NCBI GenBank assembly: GCA_013365325.1 | Contig: JABVXV010000343.1 | Coordinates: forward strand, 1 to 64,000 | Length of the DNA stretch: 64,000 nucleotides | Direction: 5' to 3' | Source: Dipetalonema caudispina | Taxonomy: Eukaryota; Nematoda; Chromadorea; Rhabditida; Onchocercidae | Part shown: positions 25,301-37,889 of the stretch, piece by piece | Position numbering within the stretch: the first letter of the stretch is position 1 | Layout: every line of letters starts with the position of its first letter | Notes under the pieces: generated by a model | What the model was told of the DNA's origin: nothing | The model's input: the letters and a program-made list of their open reading frames with translations, nothing else | The model's database searches: none | Made by a program: the position numbers and the translations under genes

Positions 25301-28300
25301 AAAGCTGATTGCGTTCCTGCGACGGAGAAATCACTGATGGCGGTGTCGAAGAGACATGAGAGATTATTGGTAGGGAACATGAAGATGCTAAAGTACAGTC
25401 TGACCCCACTGAAATTCAGATTTATTTTGTTCGGGTAAATAAATAACGAAAATTTACACCGTGAACTTCGTTAAAAAACATAGGAACCTGTTGACAGTGG
25501 TGATATTGTATCCTTTTGCGTATGCTGTGATCTTTTGCTTACAGTGGGAGATTGCGACAATCGCTGCTTAACGTTATCCTAAAACTGAAAATGTTTTCTA
25601 CTCGAAAAATACTAAACACTACAAATACATACAAAACGACCTTCGTCACAAGAATATTTCAAACCTGACTGCAAAGGAAATGATGAATGCGAGATTCGGT
25701 AGTTTCAGGACTTGGAAGATGATCAAGCTTAAGATGGACATTATTACTGTTTACTCCATTTTCATTTTCTGCTGTTATGCTTTCCACACAACTTGCCAAT
25801 GCAGTCTGAAATAATGATTTCACGCTAACGAAAGAAAGCCTTAAATCGAAAAGACGTAAATTATAAGATGGATTTTGGGAAAGATTCCGCATCATTAAAT
25901 AATTACCCTCACTGAACAATTTGAATTAAGAGCAGCCATCGCAGAACTACGACCCGGTATAGAATAATCGTCATTCAAAAGACGTGAATGCCTTCTCCGT
26001 TTACTCTAAAATGCGATTCATTCTAAAATCTCAATCGAATTTTCTGCATTTTTTGTTGCTTTGCAAAAGGTAATATCAGTAGAACAAAAAATTCCTCAGT
26101 GTTTTCATTCGCTTCTTATTAATATTGAAATTTGGTTTAACTATCATGGTATGCAATCGATGAGACATGATCTTCCAAATCTTAAATTTTAAATAGATAT
26201 AGTGTGTTAAACTTACTTCCTCCATAGGATACCTTTCCGGAGAATTTTGTATTGACAGAATGCTGGCTGAAGCTGACATCGAAACCTCTTCAGGGAGTGC
26301 TAATGGTGCGCGGCCTTGAGTTAACGAAGCTGTTCCGGATGGAACACTGTTGCTTTGTTCTCCAGGCGATAACGCTAAAAGTTACATCGAATGATACAAT
26401 TTGTCGCCAAAAGAATACTTGCATATAAAATTATTGATCACTGGAGGGATCAATAAACTAGCCTAGTTCCATCCCAACCAACCACAATTTTAAAAATGAA
26501 AAATTGACCTTAAACTGTAGAAAAAACATACAACGTTCAAGAGTTGAACAGGCAAAAGTGATAATGGATGCTGGGCTTTCTGTTCGATGTGAAGAAGAGC
26601 TTGGTGGACTATACTTAACAACAAAACCACTGTTCTTATTTGCACTAGGTTCATCCGCTTTAATTTTCCGAGGAGTCGGTTCGGGCTTCAATGTTTTCTC
26701 TAGTAGGGGCAAGCGTTGACGGCTAGGTTTCACTAAAAATAAAATGCACTTTAAGTCTGATTAGTATAAATTCAAAAATGTGAACTTTTAAAATTAATTA
26801 TCCATCAATGGCAACGTTATTAAATATGTGATTTCTTACCAGGTGGCATAGTCTGTGTACCATCCCTTCTAACACTACAAGATGATGTACCAATATTTTC
26901 ACAGCCAGTCTCATGTGCAAATTTCGCTTCACAGGCGTGTTGCCAATGACGATGACCTGAAAACAGATTTCTGTATCAATCTGTTTTTTTTTTTTTTTTT
27001 CAACACACTACTAAATTAACAAAAGATACATTTTTGCTTTTTATCCAAAAATCATCAGTACGCCATGGACAAAGCATGAAAAACTGTCACATATCTAAGC
27101 TAAATTCTTTGCTCTGGAAAATTTGTGAAGCACAAGAAATAACTCAAGTCAATGAAAATTTACCAGGTGGTGGAGCATTATCATAAACAACAAGATTGAG
27201 CGGCACATTGTCATACGCCAGAAGAGGATGATGTGGTGGACTTATCACATTGTCATATGGACCGGTATGCTGTGATCGCCAAGCATCGTACGAAAGTGGA
27301 GCCTGGTATGAGCATGCTACTGCTGAATCTGGAATAAAACAAATTTTGTAAAGAACTACAAAAGTAAAAGATCAATGCTACTCAAGCAGAATGAGAAAAG
27401 CGGAGATATGATGCTGAAACTTTCCACTAGAACTGATCAGCTAAGAGCGCTACATTTAAATCAACTTTCCACATAATTTTGGTACGAAATTTATTTCTTT
27501 CAGTGTGAGTAACAAAAATAAGCTATTTCTTATCCAAACTATTTTTAAGTTTTGGTTTCCCAGTTGCTAACAACAAAACAGCTTTTTTACCAGGATTAAG
27601 TGATGCTCGACCAACTCCCATCCTCGGCAAAGGTATACCATTTCTCTGAAGCGTATGTCGATACCTATGACTCGGCAGTACGATAGCAAACCGAGATATG
27701 CTATTTTCTATACTAAAACCTTCAGCTTGACCTGGTGATGCTTGCGAACTGAAATACACCAATGCAGAATACAAACAACCAAGTATAAAAGCGTCACATA
27801 ATACGAATACGTGCGAAAACAAACAAACAACTAGAACAAAGATATTTAAAGAGAAAAACAAAGCTTTACCCAGACTCGCTCCCAGATGACTCCACGCCAG
27901 TGGCTGACAAAGGAAGGGTTGAAATATCATCCAAATTATGTTCATTATTAACTAATGTAACCACATCGGCCTGAAAACTGGTTACAGAAAATTCTTGAAT
28001 AATGCGAGAAGTTTTAGAATTGCTGATATAAAAAAAAATACCACTATCGACGGTGGTGGATAATACGTGCCAACGTCCGAAGTGATATCAGTTCCAAAAG
28101 TTGAATTATGTTGTATGTGATTTCGAGATGCTTGAAGCCTGGCTGAAGCACAATAATATATTCTTTGGAAAAAAATCTTAATTTTTGGGGAAATCACTTG
28201 CTATTTCGAATTTACTTCTAAACACCTTTAAATACCTGTGGATAATTCCGGTATCGGTTTCCAGACAACATCTTTCGGGTTGGCACCATACTTTGAACAA

Positions 28301-30312
28301 AAGGGTAAATTCAAATAAACTGAATGATTCTCTGCACTGACTTTGTCACTTTGACGATCCTTATATTTTTGTATGTAAGCTATAAAATACCAGCAATTAA
28401 TGTATGTTAAGTATGATAAGTCTCAGGAAACATCTAGACAACATGGAACCAAAAAACCTTCAATGAGCTTGCGACATTCTGACCACCCTTCTCGGCTCTG
28501 TATCACCTGTGTAAGATCTGAAGCTTTTTCGTTTTCATGCTCTGCTAAAGTTTCCAATACAGTACGCCCTTGTCCATCACGGATATCAACATTGATGCCT
28601 ACAATCTTGGAACATCCAGAAAATTGCGAAATGGGTGAAATTATTACCATTATTAGAATGAACTATATTACAAAAAACATCGAAAAAATCAGAATTATTT
28701 TCATCCAAAAACTTTCAAATAAAAAAGAATAAGCCGCATATGATTAACCTTGTTCAAGCAGCAACTTAACAGCCTCAACTTTTCCAAACAATGCTGCGAC
28801 ATGTAATGCACTACCTTCTTCCGTAACATAATCAAGATCGAAACCGGAATGACACAATATTTGGAGGCAGTCAATGTGACCATGGCGAGCAGCTGCATGT
28901 AATGGATACACTACTTGAGCTAAATGTCGCGACCTTCCTGGATCTGTGGTAATGCACTCTGATGCACTCTAAACAGAATTCACTTAAAAACAATGTAAAA
29001 CATGTTAGTCAATTCACGTTAAAATACTAATATCTTCGAACAAGAGAACCTAACCTGAAGCGCCAATTCCGGACAATTACAGATGAGTAAGCGACACACG
29101 TTAGCTTTCCCAAGTCGCGCAGCTACATCTAAAGCTGTTTCAGCACGTGCATTCCTCATCCTGGCGTCTGCGTGTTTCTGCAAAGTTTCTTAATGGGACT
29201 TTATTCTGTTTAGTTTTTAAAAAAATCAGCATTTTAGTTTAAAACTGTAATTCTTAAATTTACACTAGTGAACTTCAAATTAAAAAAACATACAGCAAGC
29301 AAAACAGTGACGACTTTGCCGTGACCATGTTGTGCGGAAAGATGTAGAGGCGATTCTTTGGCGTTGTTCACTGCATCAACAGTATTTGGTTCAGCATTAA
29401 TTAAAGTCTGAAATACAAGTAAATAAAAGGTGTCGGGATTTAAATCCCAGAATAGGCTTATCAGTTGCTGTATCATTAATGCTGATTACCTGTACAACTT
29501 CAACATGCCCATTCCATGCTGCCAAGTGTATTGGCAAACATCCTCGCCGATCTTTTATTTGTGCCATTTGCGAATCAACATTTAGCAAAATTTTGACTAC
29601 CTTGAAAAAATTAAATTTGCAAAAGACATGGTTATAATGAATCAAGATAAAAGCTTACATACAGGAAGTTAAGAGATGGATTAGTTTTACCTCCTTATGG
29701 CCCAGTAAAGCTGCAAGATGCAGCACTGTATAACCATTCGATGGATCTACAATCGAACAAAGCCATGCTGAATGTGATGTCGATGCACGCAAAAAGCTAT
29801 AATATTTTGGAGGAGTTATTACCGTGTTTAAAACCCTTTATTTTCGTATCTTTCTATTACAGTATACCAAACCAGTAATGAAGTCCTCAACTATGCTGCA
29901 AAGTCTTCACTGAACTATAACATTTGAAAATTTGTTTTAAAATATTCTAGACGAAGAAAAAATTAAGAATTTACTTCAGTGGTGTCCGCGGCCGCTTGTT
30001 GCGTCTGCTTAATAGCCATGTCTGCACCTTTTGTGCATCTCCCCGTCTCACTGCTTCAAAAAGTTCCTATAAACAGTATTTTAATCAAAAATAATGATAC
30101 AAACAACACTGGAACATTGTGTGTTTCTCTATATTTGAATATCAGTAGGGATTACATGCGCACATAATATTAGAAATGGAACTACAGGGTCTTTCCAAGT
30201 TTTCTTTAATAAGAAAGCAGTTCAACTGCTGCACAAAGTTCCTTTTTATCATGTTTCCTTTAATGAAAAAGGAATTTACCAACTGAATTGAGTTAAGTTC
30301 TTTTGGTCCCAT
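22363..30312 (-). CDS. ANKS1/Odin-type adaptor: ankyrin repeats, two SAM domains, PTB domain
   Basis: 31 exons keep frame at every junction and give 1,318 aa plus stop. Exons, 5' to 3': 30312-30280, 30066-29975, 29796-29691, 29600-29490, 29407-29294, 29177-29055, 28968-28749, 28598-28458, 28379-28236, 28142-28042, 27970-27870, 27748-27591, 27328-27164, 26956-26840, 26732-26532, 26374-26217, 26005-25907, 25805-25665, 25578-25488, 25408-25288, 25213-25131, 25022-24883, 24676-24482, 24116-24000, 23878-23767, 23668-23538, 23453-23314, 23206-23011, 22906-22820, 22708-22577, 22449-22363. Ankyrin repeats fill residues about 12-290 (HLAAWNGHVEVVQ, PLHLSAQHGHGKVV). The linker is Ser/Pro-rich with three Y-D-N motifs. 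SAM1 is about 987-1055, SAM2 about 1065-1125, and the PTB about 1165-1305 (YSAHYLGSMEIS, ending ATEIIVTLGQAFEV). Vertebrate relatives are cytoplasmic adaptors of receptor tyrosine kinase signalling; that role here is inferred. Confidence 0.93.
24654..24739. repeat. 43-bp tandem duplication across a splice acceptor
   Basis: Two identical adjacent copies, 24654-24696 and 24697-24739, each contain (minus strand) the TTGTCAG acceptor and the first 23 nt of exon 23 of the ankyrin/SAM/PTB gene. Only the copy next to the exon (acceptor before 24676) keeps the frame. Using the upstream copy reads into a TGA after 16 codons. Confidence 0.95.
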
Positions 30313-32027
30313 TGCTGCATGACGATGGAGCTCTCAGAAATTATCAAAAAAATACACCTTTATGACTCATCCGGAACAATCACGTCATCGTATGTAGCAA
30401 TGCCGCCATTCTTAAAACAAGATGTGAATTTTAGAAAAGTACTAGGAATAAAAAAATCAACAAGAATTTCACAAAGCATTCACTAGTTTTGATTTAAAAT
30501 AAGCAAACATTTACATCCAGCTATAAAACAGAATCTCATTAATCCATCAACAACTCAGTTCTGTCGATAAATCACAAACACACAGTCAGCCCACAATGAA
30601 ATTATGAAACTGTCATTAAAATTCCTATCATTTCTTTTACATGTCTTGTAAATGCCCCAGTATATTAAATTGCTTTAAAATCAAATGCAAAAAAAAGAGG
30701 AAAATAAGATTAAGAATCAAACTTTTTAACAGAACTATTGGTACTCTTCTCTTGTCCTTACGACTTTATAAGTTCATGAACGTGAAAGGATTATCATTAT
30801 CAAGAAACCAAAGAGGTTAAAAAGGAAAATTAAAAAGCAATTTTAAATGCATTAGAAATTATACAAAAAAATAATACTGGAAGAATTTAAAATTATACAG
30901 TAATGTAGCTTAATTTCACCAAATGAAATATTTACAAGACATAATTGATCAAAAAGTGATATGGAAAGTTAACAAGTAGAAAGAGCTGCAGCAATGTATC
31001 AAGATTGTAACGCGGTGATATGATCAACAATTTCATCAAAGAAACTTTTTCAAGTCGTTCGACAAAAAATTTTTTAAATATTACCGAAAGATCACTCAAC
31101 GAAAAACTTGTATAGTTATGAGTGAAAATTTTACTTGATGAAATATACATATTCGAAACTTCATTTCTTTAATGGCCTGAAATGGTCTTGAGGAAAAAAT
31201 ACTTCCACCTGACCTACCCGAAAAGTGAGTGCATCTGGGTGTGAAGAGATCGGGTGACAGTGAATCAAGATAGCTTAGGGGATAAAAATAAAGCAGAGGA
31301 AAGATAGAGGACAGTCTACATTTGGCATTATCTAAATATAAAACAGCCAAGAAGTAAGTACTAAGGAATAGTCAATCTTGTAGAAATAGTGGAAAAAAGA
31401 AATTATTTTAACGTCAGCATAAAAAGAAGCACTTCAAATTCTATGAAATCATGCAAATTGCGATCAAAAATTTTTTCATCATGATTAAGAATAAATTTTA
31501 ATTGTGAAGCTATTGAATACTTTTTCGTTTAAATGCCAATAACAGTGATGTAAACATCGGAAATGCATGCAAGGGAGCGTAGCTAAAATTTGTAAAAAGT
31601 ACATCTCCAAAATCCCAAATAAAATAACAACGAATTCTGGATTTCTGCTATGTCAAGGGTCAAGCGAAATTGTCCTGTATTTACTTTATGAACAATGAAA
31701 TGGAAGATTCAGTCAAATCTACTTCATTCGCCTAATCTTCCTCCGGCAAAAATACGTTCGATGGGTTATTAACTAGTCAGTTGTACGAAATAATCATGTA
31801 AAAGTTAAGCTTCATAACCCACATCAGTTAGTCTCCGAAATTCCGCACTTACGCTAATTGCCATTTAACCTTGAAATTGGAGCTCTATTATCATGCAATA
31901 TTACAACTAAACACAACACGCCACGCTTCTGTTTCCAACTTCAAAATTTGTTACAAAACTGCTCAAAAACGGAAACAATACCGATCGATTGGGAAAGGTT
32001 GTCCGGTGGCAGCTGTCTCTATGCATA

Positions 32028-32029
<2 letters not shown>

Positions 32030-32065
<36 letters not shown>

Positions 32066-32104
32066 TGTGTGTGTGTCTGTGTGTGTGTCTGTGTCTGTCT
32101 GTCT
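32030..32104. repeat. (GT)n microsatellite
   Basis: A run of GT dinucleotides with regularly spaced C substitutions (GTCT) toward the right end. It opens several spurious frames rich in Cys-Val on one strand and Thr-His on the other. Confidence 0.97.
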
Positions 32105-35100
32105 ATTCCCGTGTTGTTGTATCGTGCCGACAGAAGAATCATTTAACTTGAACAGACGATACACTGATTGACTGATAGAACGTGTAAGGTGGTGCCGTCC
32201 ACAGCTTATTGTGTTGTTGTGCTATGTAAATGTGTTGATTATCAGAAGGCAGATAAGCGTATGCAATTAGTAAGTGATATGGAAACGAAGTGCAAGTTCA
32301 CGCCATGCATTTCGATTATAATTATTTGAAATTCCGGTAATTTCAAGTATCAAAAATTGAAAATAATCATAATACGATGAGAACTTTCTATGAGTACATT
32401 CGTTCATATATGAAGAAGTTAAAGAAAGTAAAGGAATTGAAAAATGATTTTATGGACGATAAGCAGAGGTAACACAGATTGGAGAGCAGGCGGAACTTTG
32501 GTGAAGCAATACGCGTTCTTCAGAATAGCTTCATGAAAAGAGGAACCTCCTCTATACTCATTCATATTGCATATTTCCTAATGTTTTTCTACTCCTTCAT
32601 AAAGCTAAGACCAAACTTCACTTCAACTATAGCATTTTTTATTGGCTTAAATAAGCTTGACAAATGTGAATTCAGTAGAAAATGTAATATTACTCAGTAA
32701 ACAACGACCATTTCACACTGTGAATTACCTATCCTTGTTGAGTTTTTGTTGTAAGGAAAGGATTATGTTAATGGGAGTGATGCGGAATTTAATAAGTATA
32801 TATGTATGTAATTTAGGCTAAAAGAACAAAAACAAACAAACTACTAACTTATTATTGATGACTTATTAAATACTGTTAACAACTTACATAAGAATGATTA
32901 GAATAAATGTTATCAAATTGAAAATAGTTCATAGGGAAAATTACATGAAAATTTAATTCAAGATTGACAAGATAGTTAGTGTAGAAATAACCTCAAATGA
33001 ATGTCACAATTAAAGCATAGCAAATTTGCATAATCTTTTATGCATAACTACTCCAAAGATACAAATGTATTCCATGTCATTCTACTATGTCTGCTTAGGT
33101 GATGCTGTGTACAGTTTACTGTATGAAGATGGTTTGAAAAGAATCTATTCATAAAAAAAAAAAAAACCAAACAATAAATAGAAAATCATATAAATGATGG
33201 TCGTTGAAAATGAAGAAGTAAGATGATCAAAAACTTGAAGACATGAAAATGCTAATTGCCATTGGAATTCGAATTATGCTATAGTTTCACTATCAACAAA
33301 ATTCATAGCAAAAGATTTGTGACTGATGAATGAGGAATGAAACAAAATCATATCAGAGAAAAAAAAAAAATGCATATACACTTCATCTTAAATGATATTT
33401 TGAATTTGTAGTCAACAATTATGTACATCCTTATTTTTATAAAAAAAAAAAAAAAAAATCAAGAACACCTCTTGGTTGTGCTTAATTTTAAATACTACTA
33501 TGTTGTTCGGGCAAAATAAGCGTGTACAATTTTGTTAAATCTAACAGATCACTAATTCTACTTTAAAAATATATATATACGGTAGTGTTTTTTTATCTTA
33601 GTTTTATCAACTGAATATGATAAAAAGAAGGAAAGAGTAGGAAATGATAATTTATATTTTCAATTTAGGCATTGCTAAAAAACATTTCATTCTATTTTAA
33701 TATCATTTATGATATAAAATATTTTTATATTCTTTACCTTTCTTCTCTAAAAAATAAAATATCAAGAAATAATATTCAAAATTTTCTCATTGATTGTTTT
33801 TAAAGTTGTATGGTTAAGTGTTTAGTAACAACGAATCTCTCTCTCTAAAAAAAATAGAAAAAAGACATGCTAATCAGATGAGAATACAATATGAAGGATT
33901 GATATTCGGAGCTTTCAAGAAACACATTTGCACATACGTCTAGTTTGAATGATGGATGAAATGAAAGCATCCCAAAATGAAAACCCCCTTGCCATTTAAG
34001 AATTCTAAACTTCCTCTTTCAAATCTATATTCTGTAGGATATGACAGCATATAAACAACTTCAGATTAAACAACCATCAGCTAAACCAACAAATGCTGAT
34101 AAAAAAAGGAGGAGAGATATCATACATAACATTAGGGCCTTTTTTTCAATTTCCCTTGAAACTTGAAATTTGTGCTTTTTTTTTTGCACTTCTCTCGCAT
34201 CTTTCTTTAACATCACCTTCATCTATTTATAACATCGATGCCTTTTAGTGTAAGTTACTATTTACCCTTCAGGATATACTTTCTGTGTAATAATGCTGTC
34301 ATACTTTCCCGTGTAATAAGCAAGCATAAACCTATTGATTTCATTGCCCAATGGGACCTAGCATGCTGCTTCAAAAAGTCCTAAATTTAAGTAAGTAAAA
34401 CTGGCCTTGTTTAATGAATCATCAAGCTGCATGAAACATTCAGACAGTATGAGGAGCTGATAGATTTGAGAAGATGGTTTCAAGACATGATTTACAAGAA
34501 AGTCTAAAAGCTAAACTAATGAATTCGCCATTAGATTTACCGGACCTAACTTTGGATTTATGTATCCTTGATAATAGAAAACCTCTCAAACATTTCAGTA
34601 GCAAAAATCGTCTTGCACTCGTCAATCTGAATGAGTTGATTAACAAATTCTTAAACGAAAAAAATTTGCATAATCATAATGAGATATGAGGATGATTAGA
34701 TGAAAGTTTATAAAATAGTTGCTGAAAGCGATAACTACCTTTAAATTAAATTAGTTATTAGGGAGACGGGAAGTGGTTCCATAAATTACACAATCGAAGA
34801 AAGCACTCAAAAGATATTGAAGATGAATTGTTCACATATCCATCACTAGCTAGTTCGTTTTATCCTAGAGCTTCACTGCTCTCTAATAATAGCTTCTAGG
34901 GATAAGAGAAAGGAAGCTTAGTGCCAGTTTACGAACTGAATACGTATCCGTAAAAAGGAGCAGATTGTATTGAAGAAAGGTTGATGACGTTACTAAATAA
35001 TAAGGCCAAGATTGGGAGTGGAGAAGAAATGAAGGAAAGAATTCTTGTCCCTTAACTTTGCTATCTTCCTTTACCTTCCATTGAGTGACAATACTACATA

Positions 35101-37778
35101 TCATTTGTCTTCAGTGCTACTAACCAAATGCATGGACATGAAAAATTTGACAAGTTTATCTTAAAAATTTTAAATCACACCTAAAACTATTCCCTATTGT
35201 TTTTTTTTTTTTTTTTCTTCTTTTTCCTAGTAAAATATTACGGCATTCTCAGGTGGTTGTTATTTGTTTTATGTTCAATTCTCTAGCGGATCAGAGATGC
35301 AAATGCTGCTTTCAACTTATAGCCACTCTATCTTTTTAAAAAGCAAAAAAAAAAGATTTTTTTCCCGATATTCTGAATGTTTGTTCTTGAATAGCAAATA
35401 TATACAATGGTTCAGACGAAGATATCGTTAAGCATAAAAAAGAATATGAGGGAAGCTATAAATTAAATGCATATAAGTAAGTGTTTTAACTGAAAAATAA
35501 CTTCACAAACACATCTAGAAATCAAAAATATACTTAACTAATAGTTTTTTTTTTTTTGTGTTTTAGATTCATATACTTCGGCTTTCGGTGTGAAATGTTT
35601 TTGAAGGATTTTTTCCGGATCTTATGATTCTCTCTGTTACAAGCTCCACGGTACAAAAAAAATTGGTTCAGTTTAAAACAAAACCGAAGTATATGCATTA
35701 ATTGACAACGATTATAAAAAGAAGAAATTCATATTTTAATCCTAACAGGATCATTTAAAGTACTAACTTTATTTGCAGGATTTGGCGATTTTAGAAGCTC
35801 TTACTGATCCTCCAAAGCGGTAAGAACAGATTGTTGATCGAACATGTTCATCATTTCAAGAGTTTAAGATCTTTGAATAAACACACTCAAATTATCCACT
35901 AAGTCTTCGCTTCCAAAGGACTGGCATTCTGAATTAAATTCTGTTTGCTACAACTTTCATTACTTTTTAAACTTGAAATTTCGACTTACAATACAACTAC
36001 TTCATCTTCTACGACCGTGTCAATTTTACATTGTGATAATCTTCATATTAAAGTTTCATATCAGTAAAAGTTGGACGATATCAACAACTAACACAAAACA
36101 ATCAGAAAACTAAGTGGATAGCCCGAAGTTAAGTTTCAGTTAGAGGAAGAAAGTTTCACATAAGCTAATAAAATCATTGAAGTCAGAAGTAACACAAACA
36201 AAGCTAATTGGTGTAAAGAAGTGAAACAGAACAGAAGTAACGGCAAAGATAGCTTCGAATAAAGAACATACACAAAAAAAGTAGTGATTTTAGGGAACAA
36301 GTAATAAATTGCAGGGCAAGCTTACTTCTACAGACTATGATTTTCGACCTGCAATTTGTTTAAATGGAAAAAGAATTAAGGCGCTTATTGCCTCCATCAA
36401 TGCAAACAATTCGACGATTTGTTGTAATCAATCGTGTTGAGCACACTTATTTTTTTTTTTTTTCTGCAACATTCTTGCGTATAATCAGAGACGCTAATAC
36501 TACCTTTCTTTTTTTTTTTTTTTTTTTTTTTTTGATCATAGATGGATGGCGCTACCTGCTGATATTTTAGCCGATTATCTGTAACCTGTTTTCTTTATAT
36601 TTAACGCATTCATTGAGTACTAGATTGATCTGATTTTGCAGATTTTGAAAACAAGTTTATGTGGGACATGGAGACGAGGAGTTGTCACGGAGGACATTAT
36701 AAATTTCATAAATTACAAAATAAGGAGCAAAATATGCAATAAATTATTTGTAACCTCTAGTCATCATAAAAATTTTAGTCAGAATTTTTGAATAAGTAAA
36801 TTCATTTAGAATTTTTAAATTCACTGAGCAATGGAATTAATCGACGTGTTGTCAAATAACATATTTATTTGTTATCTACTATCTGCAATGAAAGTTTAGT
36901 GAGAAGTACTGATTGCAATGAAGGTGAAATTCGCCTGACAACTTAAGATTGACTTAAAACATTTAAATGAGTTGCAAAGTTTTTTTTTGTTCACAAAATT
37001 TGAGCAGCTGAACTATGTACTATTAAAATGATTTTACTAATTGAACCTAATTTTTACAGAGAACTAAAAGTATTTTTAATTGCGTTAATGATGCTACAAA
37101 CAGAAATGAAGTTTTTGGAAATTCCTATGTTCACTTTTGAATTCACTGCAGTTTTTCTTGCCTAGTTAATTGAAATGGACCACATATTTTTCATAATTTT
37201 GATAATTTATATTCATGTTATCAGGGAAATATTCAGCTCCACTGAATGTTTCTCCTCCATATTTCAATATTTAAGGTCAACCAAGTTCAATGTTGAAATC
37301 ATTCATAAAATGTGTTCACTTAACTGTATCATTAAAATTGAAAAGCGATGAACTACACGATGATAACGAACGGGATCAGAAGTATTTTTAACAAAAACAC
37401 GTTGTAGAAACTACTTCTTCCACATTAGATTTTAATTTTAGGATCACTGTGTCAATTAAATTTTCACTTATATCATTTTTAAAAAAAAGCAACCTTTTTT
37501 TTATACATACTTCATAGACTTGATGAAAGGTTTCTGACATCTCGTAAATTTTGCCGAAAAGAACAATCACTTTTTTTGTTAAAAGAAATCGTTGACAATT
37601 TAGGTACTTCTCAAGATTCTTGGAACGCTCCTGCTTGTACTTAGTGCCCACAAAGGTTAAAATATGATGTGGGAGAAGTAGTTTTTATGATGTATTTTCG
37701 CTAAAAAATTTGGACGATCGAAAATTAAGGTATGCAGAAGTTATTATGTTGAAAAAATAAAGTTTTTATAACTTCCAG

Positions 37779-37889
37779 ATGCAACATGGCTTGTCCGGAA
37801 CATGATTAGTGGAAGGATGGACAAAGGATATTTCAACCTGACTAAGCAGGAGGATGACAGATACAAAATCGTACTTGATATGCTACGTG
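37779..37889 (+). CDS. Candidate exon with BTB/T1-like (KCTD-type) sequence
   Basis: A 111-nt open segment has a good acceptor (AACTTCCAG) before it and a donor (GTAATA) after it, phase 1 on both sides. The translation (ATWLVRNMISGRMDKGYFNL, then DDRYKIVLDMLRG) resembles the middle of a KCTD/T1 BTB domain, where 'MLxxMFSGR ... GxxxIDR...F..ILNYLRDG' is typical. No convincing partner exon carrying the VGG start of the domain was found nearby. It could be a real but poorly assembled gene, a pseudogene, or chance similarity. Confidence 0.3.

Noticed and set aside
31858..32171. Four overlapping open frames of 60-97 codons on both strands
   Set aside because: They are created by the GT microsatellite and encode Cys-Val or Thr-His repeats; no splice or start context.
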